From positions 52,386 to 116,385 of the forward strand of contig JASANC010005620.1 of assembly GCA_030248135.1 (NCBI GenBank): a stretch of DNA of 64,000 nt, in the 5' to 3' direction. Numbering within the stretch: position 1 is the first letter of the stretch; each line of letters begins with the position of its first letter. Shown piece by piece: positions 41,968-55,629 of the stretch. This stretch comes from Theristus sp. LFF4_11. Lineage: Eukaryota > Nematoda > Chromadorea > Monhysterida > Xyalidae. Under the pieces are notes generated by a model that worked only from the letters and a program-made list of their open reading frames with translations, did not search any database and was not told the origin of the DNA. Made by a program: the position numbers and the translations under genes.

Positions 41968-44900
41968 CTGTAAAAAACTTGTATCGTATCAAAAAAGTAT
42001 ATTGACAAATGCAAACAGAATATCTAATTGACTGTTGATTTAAGAAGTTTTAAATTTGCCATAAAAAAGTTACAACTAAGTTTTAGTCAAGTCTCGCGAA
42101 TGTGGACGCATGAATCGCAACACGCATAAACCCCGAACCGCATACTGGACATGGCTCATGGTGGACACTTTGAGAAATTTGATTGAGTTGACTGTTGTCG
42201 TTGTTGTTGATGATTGCTGTTCTCGCCATGCACTTTTGGAAATGTTCTTTTGAGTGTTTGCATTGAGTGTTGTCCTTTGTTGTCCGGAGGCATCGCGTGA
42301 CAGATCAAAAGTGTTTGTTCATTTTTGAAATGTTTTGTGTTTTGCTCTGTCACTGTTTTTGTCATTCGTGTGCAGGTGAATTATTTCTCTGAAATTTTAC
42401 ACAAATCTAAGGTAAACTTTTTTGAACAACTGTCTAAAAGTTACTATACTGCATATGCTACACGCACGAGCCATTTACTTTTGTTTTTTTGGAACACCCT
42501 GTAGTGCACGTGCTTTCTGTGTGGTACATATGTGCTGTATATTCAATTTGTTCAAAAATGGATAGCTTTTTCACTTTGTCTTTGCCCACTTCGTTTGAGG
42601 TCAGGGAATGGGGTGAAATAAAACCGAACACATGAAAAACAGTTTTAGCAGTTGTGTTGGGGTCTGAAAGATCTGAAACGTAAAAGAGAACAAAAATTTG
42701 TGTGGCTCGCAATGCATTTGTTCTTTAGTAAATTTACACAAAAGACCCGGCTGGCAACTTTGTGAAATGGCCAAAAAGTGGTCACATGATTAGTCTGCAA
42801 CTTTATGCCACGTAAAATTGCTCTCATCCGAAGCACTAATGAAAACTGAAACTATTATCAAAGGTAAGATGTTATGGTGTGCTTGCTGAATGCTTCGGCT
42901 GTCAACAGCGATATTCGCCACTCAAAGTGCGAAACGTTTCTCAAGCAACAACCGACCAGAATGTGCACATCATCACTAATTTCATTTGACATAAAAAAGC
43001 GTTTTCTGGGGAAACACCAGAGTTCACGCGGTTGATGACCCAAAACAAGCAACTTTCTTCGCTTTTTAGTGGAAATCGAATCATGCGCTATGCGCCATTC
43101 CCAACCCTAAAGCTCGTACGCATGCAACAATTTTCAAGCCACATCGGCGTCAGGGTTTTCCTTTTCTTTTCCTGCAACATAATTGCGCCCAGCGCTCTCG
43201 AATCAGGAAGCGTTGCGTGAATATTTCGGTTCATCTTTAGTGGTCAGACAGCCCATAAAAAAGAGCTCTGTGATTTCAGTACTTGTTGTGCTTTGGCAAC
43301 AACTTGCATTGCGCTGCGGACTTTTTCTGCAAACAAAATGTGCCGTCATCCTGTTTCCAAGCTTATGATTGGCTGAAAAGCAACGTAACGTGCACTGAAA
43401 AGCAGCATAACGCGGCAATTCAAATTTGCGGGCCGGGCCGTCGCATTGAGGATTTGGATTTTGCTTTAACTGTGCGGTTTTTCCCGAGAGAGTGAAACTT
43501 TTGTGCCTAAAAACTTTCTGAAACGATAATAGAAGCGGCCTGCGTATAATCAGACGAAGCTGTTTGTTGTGACCGGTCTGCTGGATAAAAGCCCTAGTTT
43601 TATATGAGCATTGTTAACGTCACCAATCATTGTTTTCAATGAAATGGTAACCATCACTCATCTCGGGGAAAATAGCAGAACAATCCAATCGAGACAAATA
43701 TTGATCGTATGGCTAGTTTTTTGTGTTCCGTTGCTTCTGTATGAATAAAATGTATTGTATTGTACAGTATATCTGTCCCTGTAAAAACATTTTCATGTTT
43801 GGATGTCAGTTCTTTTAAAAGTTGTACTGTACATGTGGCAGAGACGGTTGTTTGACGAACTAAGGATACAAAGGGTCATGCATACCATCTACTCATTTTT
43901 CTGACTTATCAACTGGTATCATAAATCCGTCTTCACCTTCCCAGCAAGTAAAACTCAATTTTGCAGCAAAATTTTCAGCTGTTTATCTTTCAAAATTTGT
44001 AACAATTTTGGTCGGTGGACGTTGTAATTTTTTGTGACTGTGCGTATAACGGCCGATAGTGGCACTTCCAGTAAACTCGGCGCAAATTTTCAGTGACAGG
44101 CACGAACTGCGAGTGGTTGGCGTTAGCAATTGCAACTGAGCAGCGAAAGGCAGCTGATTATGTCTGTTGGGATGTGCATGCACCATGCAGAGCGTGCAAC
44201 AGCAGCACCATAGTCATGCATTTCAACGCAGCCGCGCAATGTTATCGAAAATGTCCATCCTCTGCGCCTCGGCAAAGCGTCACAATTATGGTGATGAAAA
44301 AATTCAAGAAGCGATGCGATGTGCACGCACCAAAAACTGCAACTGACATATCGCTCTCGACAATGTGCGATACGCATTGGAGTTGTGGTGGTGGCCGATC
44401 GCTGATCAACAAAGCGGTGCGCTTGTGTGATGTTCTCGAAACGTGAGCCTTTTGCCACGTTTTCCCCTATAACTGACTGATGTGTGATGCATGATGTGCC
44501 ATCGGAATCAAAGTGTTCTGCCATCAACTTTTTATTCTTGTTCACATTCCATCCATACTCAGCAACTCAATGGTCTGAAAACCGAGGACGGTCTGGAGGA
44601 CTTGAACATTCTCAACTGTGCTCCAGCAGCTGTGTGCATGCTTATTCATTCTGGTGGGAATTGTGCTGTATGTGCTGCAGATAATTTCATTCAGCTTTTG
44701 CTGTGCCCAGATCTGTTAAGCGCCGCTCTTCTTTGCACATTCTCAACATTGAAAATTGGTGTCAATTCTCAATTCACATCCTTATAACGTTCGCATTGTT
44801 CAGAGTTGCACAGATGCAGACAGCCGCTACGTGCATCTTCCGGTTTTCTATGTTGGATTAAATTTCAGCTGGATTGTGACTCGCTGGGTGTTCCATTCCA

Positions 44901-45921
44901 ACAGATCAGACGAAATCAATTGGCAATGAAAAACTGTGCAACAAAAGTAAACTAAACAAGACAAAACCGCAAAAAATGTCTGATTTAGGGAGTAGACACT
45001 GAATAGCATGCGCGCGCGTTTCTATGTTTTACGGAGCGACAAAAACTGGCACTTTTTGCTGTGTTACGTAAGTTTGTACATGATTTATTTGCTCGCTTCT
45101 GCGTCGCTATTGGAACTTAGCACCATCCAATAAAAAACAGTGGACATTAAAGTTTGTCAATCCGTCCAGTTCTCGGTGGAATTCTGATTGAATTTCAAAT
45201 GGGCTGCAAGTTTTGAACGTGATTGGAGTTTTTTAACCAAAAAAAGTAAGAACATAAAAAAGTAAATTAGTTGGAACATTTTTTTGCTGCTCAATGTAAG
45301 TTGCATACAAACCTTTTACCGAAAACGAGCGTGTGCTGCGCCCCACCAAAAATATGTTCACGCAAGAACACATAAATTACTGCGGACGGACTGCTAACAA
45401 CAGCTGTGACGAGGATGCTTTGGGTGGCACACAACTGCGAGTGAGTGCTGCGGTGACCAAGTTTGAAACTTGTTCCGTTCAAGTTTTACACATTCAGACG
45501 CCCACAAACACTCAGTTGCACCGCCATTTTCGCCAGTCGTAAACACGTTACACTTATTGCGGTTATTTTGCTCTTTCTCGCGGCATCTTGGCCGCCAGTT
45601 TAGCTAACCTGATTATGGAGCTATTTGTTTAAGGGCACCAATGTTCTCTGTTCTTTGTTGCGCGTCACCCATAGAAACTGTGAATTATCGCATTTTTTAG
45701 ATTTTTTTGGTTCAGATCTGATTTGCCTGTGTACGCCATGGAAACTGCGACGTAGAAACTCACTTTGCGAGTACCATCCAGTTTTGCTGTTTATTCTCGG
45801 ATGGTAAAGGCAAACACCTTTTTGAAACCGATAACGGTTCAGAAACTTCGATCCCAAAAATTCAGCTAAGAGCATATAAAATAGCGCGCCGCACAATCGT
45901 TTTGCATCTGCTCTTGTGTGC
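41968..45921. other. Gene-poor region, possible scattered exons
   Basis: No named gene. A stretch at 44,571-44,690, flanked by CTCAG and GCAG, encodes LNGLKTEDGLEDLNILNC and looks exon-like; 44,185-44,335 carries MLSKMSILCASAKRHNYGDE in an open frame. Neither matches anything I know. The rest is AT-rich spacer. Confidence 0.35.
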
Positions 45922-46063
45922 ATGTTCATGAAAAATAGGCGAGTAAAATTTGCAATCATTTTTATTGCGGCGAGCGCCTATGGCAAAACAAATACCGATA
46001 GTGAAAAAACGCGCTCTCATAAGTTGCCTCAAAAGGCCAAATTGGAAACACCTTCCGGGTGAC
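45922..46063 (+). CDS. Small ORF with signal-peptide-like start (hypothetical)
   Basis: ATG at 45,922 opens a 46-codon frame: MFMKNRRVKFAIIFIAASAY, a basic start and a hydrophobic core ending in small residues, then a Lys/Ser-rich tail (KTNTDSEKTRSHKLPQKAK). The frame ends GGG TGA, and the GTGACG there could also be a splice donor. It may be a secreted peptide precursor or chance. Confidence 0.25.
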
Positions 46064-46970
46064 GCGATATCCTGCTGGCGATTTCTGAGCTTTCAAGATG
46101 CCATAGCGTACAGTGTATTTATATTATGTACTTTTGACAAAGAAAAAATTACACGCAATCAACGCATCTCTGTCGTTTTAAGTGTTGCATTCTGTTCCGA
46201 CATCATCAACAACTTTGAGTTCTTCCTAAGATTTGTCTCAAAAGACCACACACTTTTTACAGTAATGTTTCAACGTCTCTGAACACAGGGCAATCAAAGT
46301 CTTCAGAAAAAAAAACACTCGTGGCATCTAAACATGTAACTCAAAAATTCTCAGCATTCAACAGTTTTTATTGTCACAAACCTTATAAAAAATGTACGTA
46401 CGTACATGTACTGTAAACGCGTAGACAAAACGAAGGAAGTAAGCCATACAATCGTTGCAACTCCCAAACCAAAGTCATTATGTAACTTTTTTCGATTCAT
46501 GCTTCTCGGCGACTGAACGTATTATCAAGTAACAGTAGCAACGGAGTGTATGTTTTTGCTAATAACTTCACCAATAAGTAATTAGCGCAAAACAGCAGAA
46601 GCTATTTTGTAAGCTAATGTACGTAGTTTTACGCAGATCCAGGCAGCAAATGCAAAGTAAACACCGCAATTATGCTGGTGCATCATTAATCATACTCGAA
46701 TTATGCTCAACGGCATGTTTTGTCAAATGTTCTTTACCGTCTTGACCGCATGCAAGGTTTTTTTAGATTTGTAAAGATAAATTTGGCCGACCGAACAAGT
46801 CCAGTTTGAAAGGCATGTTATGCTGTTGTGATAGCCTGCACCGCAACATTCTGCAATAGCAACTGTTAGATTTGTGGTGAATCTCGCCTAGGTATTTTGC
46901 ACGTTGTCAGCACAAAGTTTATGCTGCAAAAGACTACGATAGTAAAATTCGTTACTTACTAACGTCATTA
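46064..46970. other. AT-rich spacer
   Basis: No gene or repeat family recognised, apart from a short ACGTACGTAC microsatellite near 46,396. Confidence 0.4.
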
Positions 46971-49909
46971 TACAGGGTGAGCCAAAAAAAGGTTCCAATT
47001 CTAAAATGCTCTTACTGGCTTGTGCTGAATTGTTTCGAGCTGAAAATTGGAACACTACTAGAAAACATTTGGAGGTTTTTCTGACCAAATTTTTGTCATG
47101 GTATGTTGCCCCTATCACTCACTACAGCAAAATATCCGGAAAATATGAAAAATCGACAAATGTTGTAAAATGCAGAGGGTTGATTTAGCTGTAACAAAGA
47201 TCAAAAGAATGAACGTTGGTGACAGCTCGAATGTTCACAACACAAAAAAATATGAAAAAAGCAATATGAGTTCAAAGCAGCTTAGAAATGTCGAATGCTG
47301 AGTTGCATTTGAACAGTTTTTGATCACTCCAATGTTTCACTTCAAGTCTGAGTGTGCGTAAGCAGTTCTGCTCAGAACAGATGCGAATTTATCGTTTCAA
47401 ATCCAAATTGTTTTTTTTCGTTTTTAATGCACAAAATTTGCCACTCTGATATTTTTATCATAGCAGACTGGTTTGTTTTTCTGCAGTGAGAGATGCACTT
47501 CCATTTTCAGTCTTTGTGCAATGGTGTTCCCTACCTGCAGGGGTATGTCACTTTCCACCCGGTCCTGGGGTGACGGCTCCGACTGCCAATTCAGACCGAC
47601 GGACTGCTGAAAGACGTCATCAGCGACGGCGGGCAACCACGGGGGCGACGGGTGATGACGACGATCAGCGTCGTGCAGCCCTACTGGGTGTGTAGAAAAG
47701 TCATCAGAGCCCAGGGGAGTGCTTGGACAGCGGTTAGCAGGAGGGGGCGGCAGACTCGCCAGTGGCATAACCTGGGTGCCAGTTGAGTCTGATTGCATCC
47801 GCCGGGTTAGTGCTACACTACTCTGCATCTATGCCTTACAGAACAGCTGATGAAATTGATGGGTGTAGCGGCGCGATTACGAGTCACTACGGGGGATAAA
47901 TTTGGGTTAGTAACTTTCGAACTCAGCTAGTATTCCGTCGCACAGAATACAACCTGATAGGCGTGCGGAGGGGCTAAACTAGTCGCACAGCTTCCAAACT
48001 GATAGGCGTGCCAGGGGGCTGGCACCGTCGCACAGCCAACAACCTGATAGGCGTGCCTGGGGGCTGGCACCGTCGCACAGCCAACAACCTGATAGGCGTG
48101 CCAAGAGTCTAACTCAGTCGCTCAGACCTCAACCCGATAGGCGTGCTGAGATTGGGGGATTTCAGTCGCTCAGGATGAAGAACTGATAGGCGTGCCGAGA
48201 CAGGGGGGCTTGGTCGCTCAGAATTGCTAACTGATAGGCGTGCGGTGTCAGGGGAACCCTGGTCGCACAGAATTGTTAACTGATAGGCGTGCGGTGTCAG
48301 GGGGACCCTGGTCGCACAGCGTGGTAGCTGATAGGCGTGCTAGCACAGGGGAACCTTCGTCGCTCAGAATTGCACTCTGATAGGCGTGCGTAATAACTAG
48401 CTAAGATGAAAGCAGGAGTGCGCGAGTGGGAGACAAATGATTTCTCAATGTTCCTACAACGGCAACCACACAACCACGTTTATTGCATAAAAGCAATGTA
48501 ACAGAGCTCAAATATTCATAGTAGGAAAATATTGCAACTGAAGTGGATTTACAAAAACAGAAGGCGAAAAGATCACGTACTCGAAATCTGCGTGGGAAAC
48601 TCCGCCTTCCGACCGTCACGAGCACACACAAAGAATGCACAAGCGTGCGCAGCACGTGAATAATCGCGCTGCGTCGCTATGCACGCTCTGTGCAAGCACG
48701 CAACAACAATACGCGAGCACACATAACAATGCACAACAACAACGTGTAAAATTGGGGATTCAATAAAAGTCTGCTGAAAAGTTTAAAAAATCAATGAAAT
48801 AGTGTTGGATTCGGATAGATCTCAACGAGACGCATCGATTGATGTATAGTTTGTTAATAGTTGATTGTGTTTTAAGCGATAAAATCGGCGATCTTTGAAG
48901 TTGGGTTTGAGAACGCTAAGCTACTTGAAAAAAATACACATGAACGCTAAGCTACTACGATAAAGTGACAATTACTTACTGATTGGCTGGATTTGAATAA
49001 CTAAAAATCATCGGCCGACATCTGAGCTTGCATAGCGGACGCATAGCTCACATCAGAATGCTCGACAAATGTTCTGTTATCGTTGTTTATGGTTCTTGTT
49101 GCTGATTGGTTGAGGTCCGTTGCTGATTGGTTAATTGTTCGTTATGATCAGCAGAATGTTCAGATGTTCACCGTTGTTGCGCCATTGCACGTGTTGATTG
49201 TTCGTGTTGTTGCTCGCTGTCGCTCGCTCGACCGTTTGGGCGGGTTTGCACAGCAGCTCGGGTTTGCACGGCAGCGTAATGACGTCGCGCCAGTGGCTCA
49301 TTTGTACGATCGAACTTTACGCCTTTTTGGACTTCGACATGCATCACTACATTTGCTGCCATCATGGTTAAGTGGACGGCAGAGCAGCGAGTGGTCTGCC
49401 AATTGGTGGGAACATGCGAATAACTTCTCCACAGTGGTTCGGCAATTTCGTAAAGGATTCAATTTGACACCGCGTGACGATACATCAGTTCGGAAGATCG
49501 TTTATGAGCAATGATAAACAGTGAGATTATGGATGAACAGTGTTTTTTTTGTCAAAAATTGCTATTTTTTGAAAATTACACTGTAAAAATTAACTTACGT
49601 GTAAGCCAAAGAAATTTTTGATCACAAAAAAATCTCAAAGTGTTCTAACAAGTGTTCCAAATTTTAAAACACGAGGTGCCTTTGTTACAGCTAAATCAAC
49701 CCTCTGCATTTCACAACATTTGTCGATTTTTCATGTTTTTCAGATATTCTTCTGTAGTGAGTGATAGGGGCAACATACCATAACCAAAATTTGGTCAGAA
49801 AACCCTCCAAATGTTTTCTAATAGTGTTCCAATTTTCAGCTCGAAACACCTTAGCACAAACTAGTGAGAGAATTTTAGAATTGGAACCTTTTTTTTGGCT
49901 CACTCTGTA
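46971..49909 (+). mobile_element. Mariner-like element, DUF4817-type, with foreign insert
   Basis: Inverted repeats of about 150 bp begin TACAGGGTGAGCCAAAAAAA (left) and end GGCTCACTCTGTA (right). Near 49,364 the plus strand encodes [16 protein letters not shown] and, after a frameshift, NNFSTVVRQFRKGFN, the same transposase N-terminus as in 9,193-10,109; the catalytic part is gone. A GC-richer block (about 47,485-47,930) and a minisatellite (47,948-48,393) interrupt it and are not part of the shared family sequence. Confidence 0.75.
47948..48393. repeat. 46-48 bp minisatellite
   Basis: About ten units, each with CTGATAGGCGTGC followed by a variable G-rich stretch and GTCGCACAG or GTCGCTCAG. 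Units differ by several bases and 1-2 bp in length. It is not a CRISPR array: there is no constant full repeat with unrelated spacers, and the host is eukaryotic. Confidence 0.9.
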
Positions 49910-52242
49910 GATTGCTAATATTTGATATAGCTGAATGGCTAAACTCCCCCTTCATAGCCGCGGATTCAAAGCGAGCACTTCTGTTCTCAACTTGATTCCC
50001 GATCTGACTTGCAAGTAGGCGAATTTGCTAACGATTTTCAAATTCTAATTCGAACTTACGTTGTTAAATAAGACAGAAATAATTTCAAAACAATACATCA
50101 AAAAGTTACAATGTATGTAATCAGGCGCCGCATGTATCAAATTGTTTGCATCTATGTGCATACTGTTCTCGGTCAAACGAGGCACTAAACATAGAGGATT
50201 ACGAGAACATCGGTGCAGCGTTGAGCGTGAAACATACGTTGTTGTGTTCTTGTGCGTTCAGTGAAAAGCGCCTGCTAAACATCATCGATTAAGTCTGTTT
50301 TCGACGCGAAGCAGCGTCATTATAAACGTTGCAGTGCGCTGCATTATTGACGCCTACATGACTTCATGGGGCTCATGAAAAAAGATGTGCTAATCTGCAC
50401 CTAATAAAGCATATTCAAGGCAAGACATACACTTAATCCAGCTTTTTTCGAAAGCATGCTTGTTTTCGTTGTAAGTTTTAGACCTCATTGCATCTTATTG
50501 TGCATACAGATTGAGAATAACAAACACCAAAATAGACCTAGCGCTTTTTGTATCGCAGATTTTGTGATGAATACCCGTTATGGAAGCAAACACTAAACAA
50601 TAAAAACCTTCTCTTAATCCGTTTTATCAACACAACAACCATATTCAGTTGTCTTCTCTTCATTGACCATTGAAATCTTCTAGCCCATCACATTCATGTT
50701 TACGTGCAATACAAGAAAGGCATTTTTTATTCCATTTCATACTTTTATGTTTTTCTGGCACTACTAACAATCGACCGTTGTACTGTTCCCGTCACATGAC
50801 CATGATTATGCATTTGGAAAAAATAAAAATGCCCTCGCTTGTCCAAAACCGACATTTTTTGCGGAACAACAACGCGCAATCGGCGTGCACCAAAATTCGG
50901 CACAGCAGACCGAACTCAGCCACTTCACTTCACATGCAAATACAGCGACGCAGGATTTTGACGCTGCAGCATGGCGTCAGAGCGCTTCTGAGCGCCTGTG
51001 CACAGCAGCGCCATTCAAAGATTATTATTTCGTGGAGCCTTCCGTTGCCGCCGGTGTGCGAACGCACATGAACAACGCAACGAAATGCATAATAACAGAG
51101 CGTGCGACAGTTTTGGTGTTGTATCCCTGCAATGCTTCAGTTATTTATGCCGTTTTCAACTGCGTACACTTATTCGTCAGAGCTTCCAGGCCTGCATGTT
51201 CATTTGCGTCTGCCCGCCAGTTATTGTTACAGTTTTTTATGACAATACACACATACTGCGGTCCATCGTTTGTCAAACAGATTGAAGCGAGCAAATACTT
51301 TTGGTCGTCAACTCGTTTTTACTTGTGCTGGATTCTGTTTTGTTCGGTACACGTGCAGTTTGCTGCAAATTAATGGAAGCAAACTCAGCATCAGAGTGCG
51401 ATGTTTGTACGAAGTTGTGTGCGTCATGAAGCCATCGGGTGTTGTTTTCTGTGGCTTGTCGTGATTGCTTACACTTCAGTCAAACTGACTTGCTGATGGC
51501 GATGCCTTTTGGCAAAACGGCAAATGTGTAAAATGTTTATGTTCGTGTTGATGTAAATGTGCGTACATATCGTACTTATCGTGCCCAATTGTTTATGTTT
51601 GTGTATGTATCGTGTTTTTCATCCAACATTGGTGTTGCGAGTTGTTGTTCCGTTTGAAACCATGATTTTCCTACTTTTCCTAAAGTTAGGTGGCCGCTCT
51701 TGGCAAACACTAACACTGGAGCATCTCCTTTGTTATAAAAACCACTCACAGCTCAGTGACAAATTGAATCTGAAAGCAACATGTCTGAACGTAGATTTCT
51801 GATAACTGTGAACGCTGCAGTTTACCAAATACACTCTCTTGCGTGCAGGCATTGTACGAAAAGCCGCATAATCCATAAACTTATGCGATTGAACAAACTG
51901 CCTGGTTGTGCTTTGACACAGCTTGTGACGAACAAAATTCGCGGATTTTGAAAATGCGCCAGTTCTTATGATGCGCTGTTGGTGTGTTAGTTCTGCGCTC
52001 TGCAGAATGTAAGTGTAACCAACCAACCTAGATTCCAAATCTTGGGCCAGGAATCCTACATCCAACCCAACCATGAGCAAATTGTTGATTGTGGATTTCT
52101 ATTTTAAAATGTTGACATTTATTTTTAGACAATGCCATGCTCTGCAATAAAGACGCCTGGGAAGACCAGCAGCCAAATTTGACATTGTGTACAGATATTA
52201 TCGCTGTTACAAACGGTAGGATTGTCACGGAAATTAGCAATA
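49910..52242. other. Spacer, no supported gene
   Basis: A 162-codon open frame (50,885-51,373) beginning with GTG contains DFDAAAWRQSASERLC and hydrophobic stretches, but has no splice or domain support. Upstream exons of the class B receptor, such as a signal peptide exon, should lie in the last part of this stretch; I could not identify them. Confidence 0.35.
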
Positions 52243-55200
52243 ATGTACGTCGGTGGCACGGCTAAACAGCTGCATAGTGAAGAGGAGTGCAACGAATGGC
52301 TGCGTGACAATGGTCTGCCAATGACAGGACCACCCGAAGAAGGTAACAGTCTCTCAGAGAGCTTAGACGAACGAAGCATGTTGGTGCTTTTCAACAAGAT
52401 TAAGACGTGCATCGTACCTTGAAATGGTGCTTTGTTTCGATTGTCAGTGTCTCACTGGTGCAACTCCACATTCGACAAGTACATCTGCTGGACGGCCATA
52501 CGCAACGGCACCAGCATCACCGCGCAATGTCCGAACATAGCCGGCCTCTCTACTTCCAGTACGTCGTTGTTGATATCATCGATTACTTTTTAGGGCTTTT
52601 ATCGTTTTTTTTAACAGAAATGGTCACCAAAGAGTGTCATTCATCGGGCCGATGGAGCGGCAGAAACGCGAGCGATTTCTCGTCTCCCTCCGGCTACACG
52701 CCATACATTGACGACTGCCTGTTGTACCCAGTTGAGGTTGCTGCTAGTTTCAATAATTTCATTTGGTGAAAGCACACGAAAGAACAGTGCCGATGCCGAA
52801 TAGCAATGATCAGTTGTTGTTTTTCAGGTATTTGATCCAATGCTGCGTTTGGCAAACCGTGCGCGAAAAATTGAATACGTTGGACTGTCATTGTCGTTTC
52901 TGTCGCTGTCGCTTGCGGTGTTCATATTTTGCTACATTCGGTAGTTTGTTCACATTGGTCATGTTCACGTAAAACAGAAAAAGAACAGGTCTCACGATTG
53001 TTGCTGATTTTGCAGCCGTTTACGGGTATTTCGAACGCAGCTGCACCTGAATCTGATGTTGGCTCTGCTGGCAGTGGTCATTGTGCGCTTCGCCATATAC
53101 CTCGACACTGCCTTGGACTTGCGATCGGCTGCCGAGTTGCGTGGCGAAAAACGTGGTCTCATCATTCACAGCACAGTACGTGGCATCACTCAAGTTGTTT
53201 TCATCAACCCAGCTGATGTTACACGCTTTCTTCACCTGGCAAGGCGTTGTGCGAACTGATGTACATTCTGTTGGAGTACGTCAAAACAGTCGCGTTTGCG
53301 TGGATGTTTCTGGAGGGATTCTACTTGTGCAATACCGTTGTGCTCAGCGTTTTTCAGTCGTCCGAGCCGAAAATATGGAGATACGTGCTGATCGGATGGG
53401 GTGAGATCTTTTGTTCTTCACAACTGATCTACTGATGATACTACACACCTTGCGTTGTGAAATCTTCAGGTGTGCCATTTGTGCATATATTGATTTACGT
53501 GGCTGTGGTCGTGTGGAACGGAACCATTTTAAGCCTGTGCCGTGGGGGTTACTTTTTACATCTTACATTTTGGATACTGGACGGCGTTCGCCTGTTAGAA
53601 TTAGCGGTAAGACCGTAAAATGAGCGAAACATTTTATTTCTTTTTTGAATACAATGTGATTAAAATTTTTCAATTATCTGCTCCATTTTTTTCTACTCAG
53701 CTCAACACTGTGTTCATAATCTCGGTGATTTGGGTACTCTGGATGAAAGTGCAACAGTCTTACAGCTCAAATGAAACAGAACGGCTCAAGTAAGGAACCC
53801 ATTGAAGACTTTGAAAAATTTTGCATAATTTTTGCTGTATTTTTCCAGAAAAAGCGTCAAAGCGGCACTGATGTTAATTCCGCTGCTCGGCATACCAAAC
53901 ATTACGCAGACAATTCCATTTCTGCCAACAAAAGAGAACTTCATGGTATTTATCAACCTCAAACAACTTGGCTAAAGGGGGGGTACAATTCCGGCCCGCT
54001 AATTCCGGCCTGAAGAATTCCGGCCCGCTCATTCCGGCCCGAAGAATTCCGGCCCGAAGAATTCCGGCCCGGAGAATTCCGGCCCGGAGAATTTTCGCCA
54101 GCACGAACAATATTAAACCACACGAAGTGATTTTGGTAATGAAATAATAAAATAAAAATATCGATGTTCACATGTTACAGTGTATTTTCAATGATCTTCG
54201 TCCTGTTTGCTTTTTTGGAAAGTGAAACCTTTTGGGAAAAAAATACAACTAAATTTTTAAATTTTTTTATCATGAACAGGATTTGTGACCCTTTTTCCTT
54301 ATCAAAAAGGCTTGGCTTAGGATTAGGAACCTACAACAAGTCCCTGCAAGCAAGTTCTAAACAAAAATAAAAAATCACTTAACTTATTTTCCAAAAATCA
54401 CTTCGTGTGGTTTAATATTGTTCTTGCTGGCGAAAATTGTCCGGGCCGGAATTCTCCGGGCCGGAATTCTTCGGGCCGGAATTCTTCGGGCCGGAATGAG
54501 CGGGCCGGAATTCTACGGGCCGGAATTTCGCGGGCCGGAATAGTACACGAGCCCTTGGCTAATCAAGTTTCTTACGATTTCTTCCTTAAAATATACAAAA
54601 AACATGTTTTCAGATATTCACAATTTATACGTACGCTTCCACAACTCTTTACATGTTCCAAGGTTTCGTTGTTGCAATACTCTACTGCTTCACAAATCGT
54701 GAGGTAAGCACAAACCTGACAAGACATCCAACCGCTTTTGAACAATGCTCCGACAAAAAACAATACGTTTTTGAGAAATACTGCACCAGCGACGGGTCTG
54801 TGTTTCAGTCAGCGATGTGTTTAGCACAATGCACCGGAGTTTCGTCGGTTTGTAATTCTGAGATGTCCGTGCAGCAAAGTGCTCAATCAATAGAACTGAC
54901 CGCGCGAGTGCATCGAGTCGAGTGTGTTTGTTGCAGGTGATCACGGCGCTGAAGAGCGACTACGAGCGCTACAGACTGCGGCGCACGTCCGCCGAGCGCC
55001 TGCGACAGGGCAGCAGAGCGTTCTCGCTGAGGCCCCCGACGCGTCCGTCGCTGTCCGCTTCTCAGCAGAGTCCCGGCAGCAGAATCGCCGAGCACAAAAA
55101 CCGAAAACGCTCGTTGTTCACGGCGATGCGTCGCTTCACACGCGGCGAAGTTGAAACGGTGACGCCGAATGGCGCGGCCGCTGCGATCGCCCACAAAAAC

Positions 55201-55629
55201 AAGACCGACAGGCGGCTTCGATTCGGCAGTCAGAAGACGCGTTCGCTGCCGAAAATCAGCGGCGGCGCGCTCGACGTCGCCAACAGAGACAACCGCGCGG
55301 CGTACACGAGCATGATCGTCGAGGAGACAGTGCCCAATGGCGACACGTCAGGCAACCGCCAACAAGCACTGGCCAACAATGGAAATGCCGGCAGCGACGT
55401 GCACAACGAGCGACAAGGCAGCGTTCAGTTCGGCGAGCACTTCCAGGTGATCGATGACAGCGACACGGATGACGCCGCCCTGGAGGTGACGTTCAGAAGC
55501 AGACATACGCCACAAAACACAGAGCTCTCACAGATGTACGTCTCGCGGACACCGTCAACTGGCGACACGAGCGTGCCAATGGTGTTGCTGCCACACAACA
55601 CCATCAAGCAGAACACAGCGGTCATTTGA
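52243..55629 (+). CDS. Class B (secretin-family) neuropeptide GPCR
   Basis: Eleven exons join in phase (1,866 nt, 621 residues): 52243-52342, 52448-52558, 52618-52736, 52828-52940, 53016-53175, 53244-53400, 53470-53606, 53701-53789, 53849-53945, 54614-54703, 54937-55629. The extracellular domain has six Cys (EEEC, HWC, YIC, AQC, KEC, DDC) and the GRW motif of class B1 receptors. TM1 is VGLSLSFLSLSLAVFIFCYI. RTQLHLNLMLALLA marks TM2 and AFAWMFLEGFYL TM3. AALMLIPLLGIPNI is TM6, and FQGFVVAILYCFTNREV TM7 with helix 8. A 230-residue basic, Ser-rich tail ends NTAVI. It is a plasma-membrane Gs-type peptide receptor, perhaps PDF or CRF/DH44 class; I cannot choose. A signal peptide exon is probably missing upstream. 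The intron 53,946-54,613 holds a foldback element. Confidence 0.88.
53976..54553. mobile_element. Foldback-type element with 9-bp target duplication
   Basis: Flanked by CTTGGCTAA on both sides (53,967-53,975 and 54,554-54,562). Each arm of about 160 bp carries tandem copies of a ~15-bp AATTCCGGCCCGAAG unit (inverse CTTCGGGCCGGAATT on the other arm) and then CACTTCGTGTGGTTTAATAT in inverted orientation. The core is AT-rich and non-coding. Tandem units in the inverted repeats plus a 9-bp duplication are the pattern of Drosophila Foldback (Mutator-related) elements. Confidence 0.8.

Noticed and set aside
45621..45959. A 112-codon minus-strand gene
   Set aside because: No recognisable domain, and it overlaps a more plausible signal-peptide frame on the other strand. 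Kept only as open sequence.
47948..48393. CRISPR array
   Set aside because: Units of 46-48 bp vary throughout, with no constant repeat plus unique spacers, no cas genes, and a eukaryotic context. It is a minisatellite.
49083..49514. A 143-codon gene
   Set aside because: Its C-terminal part is the frameshifted HTH of a mariner-like transposase and the rest is non-homologous; it is a transposon relic.
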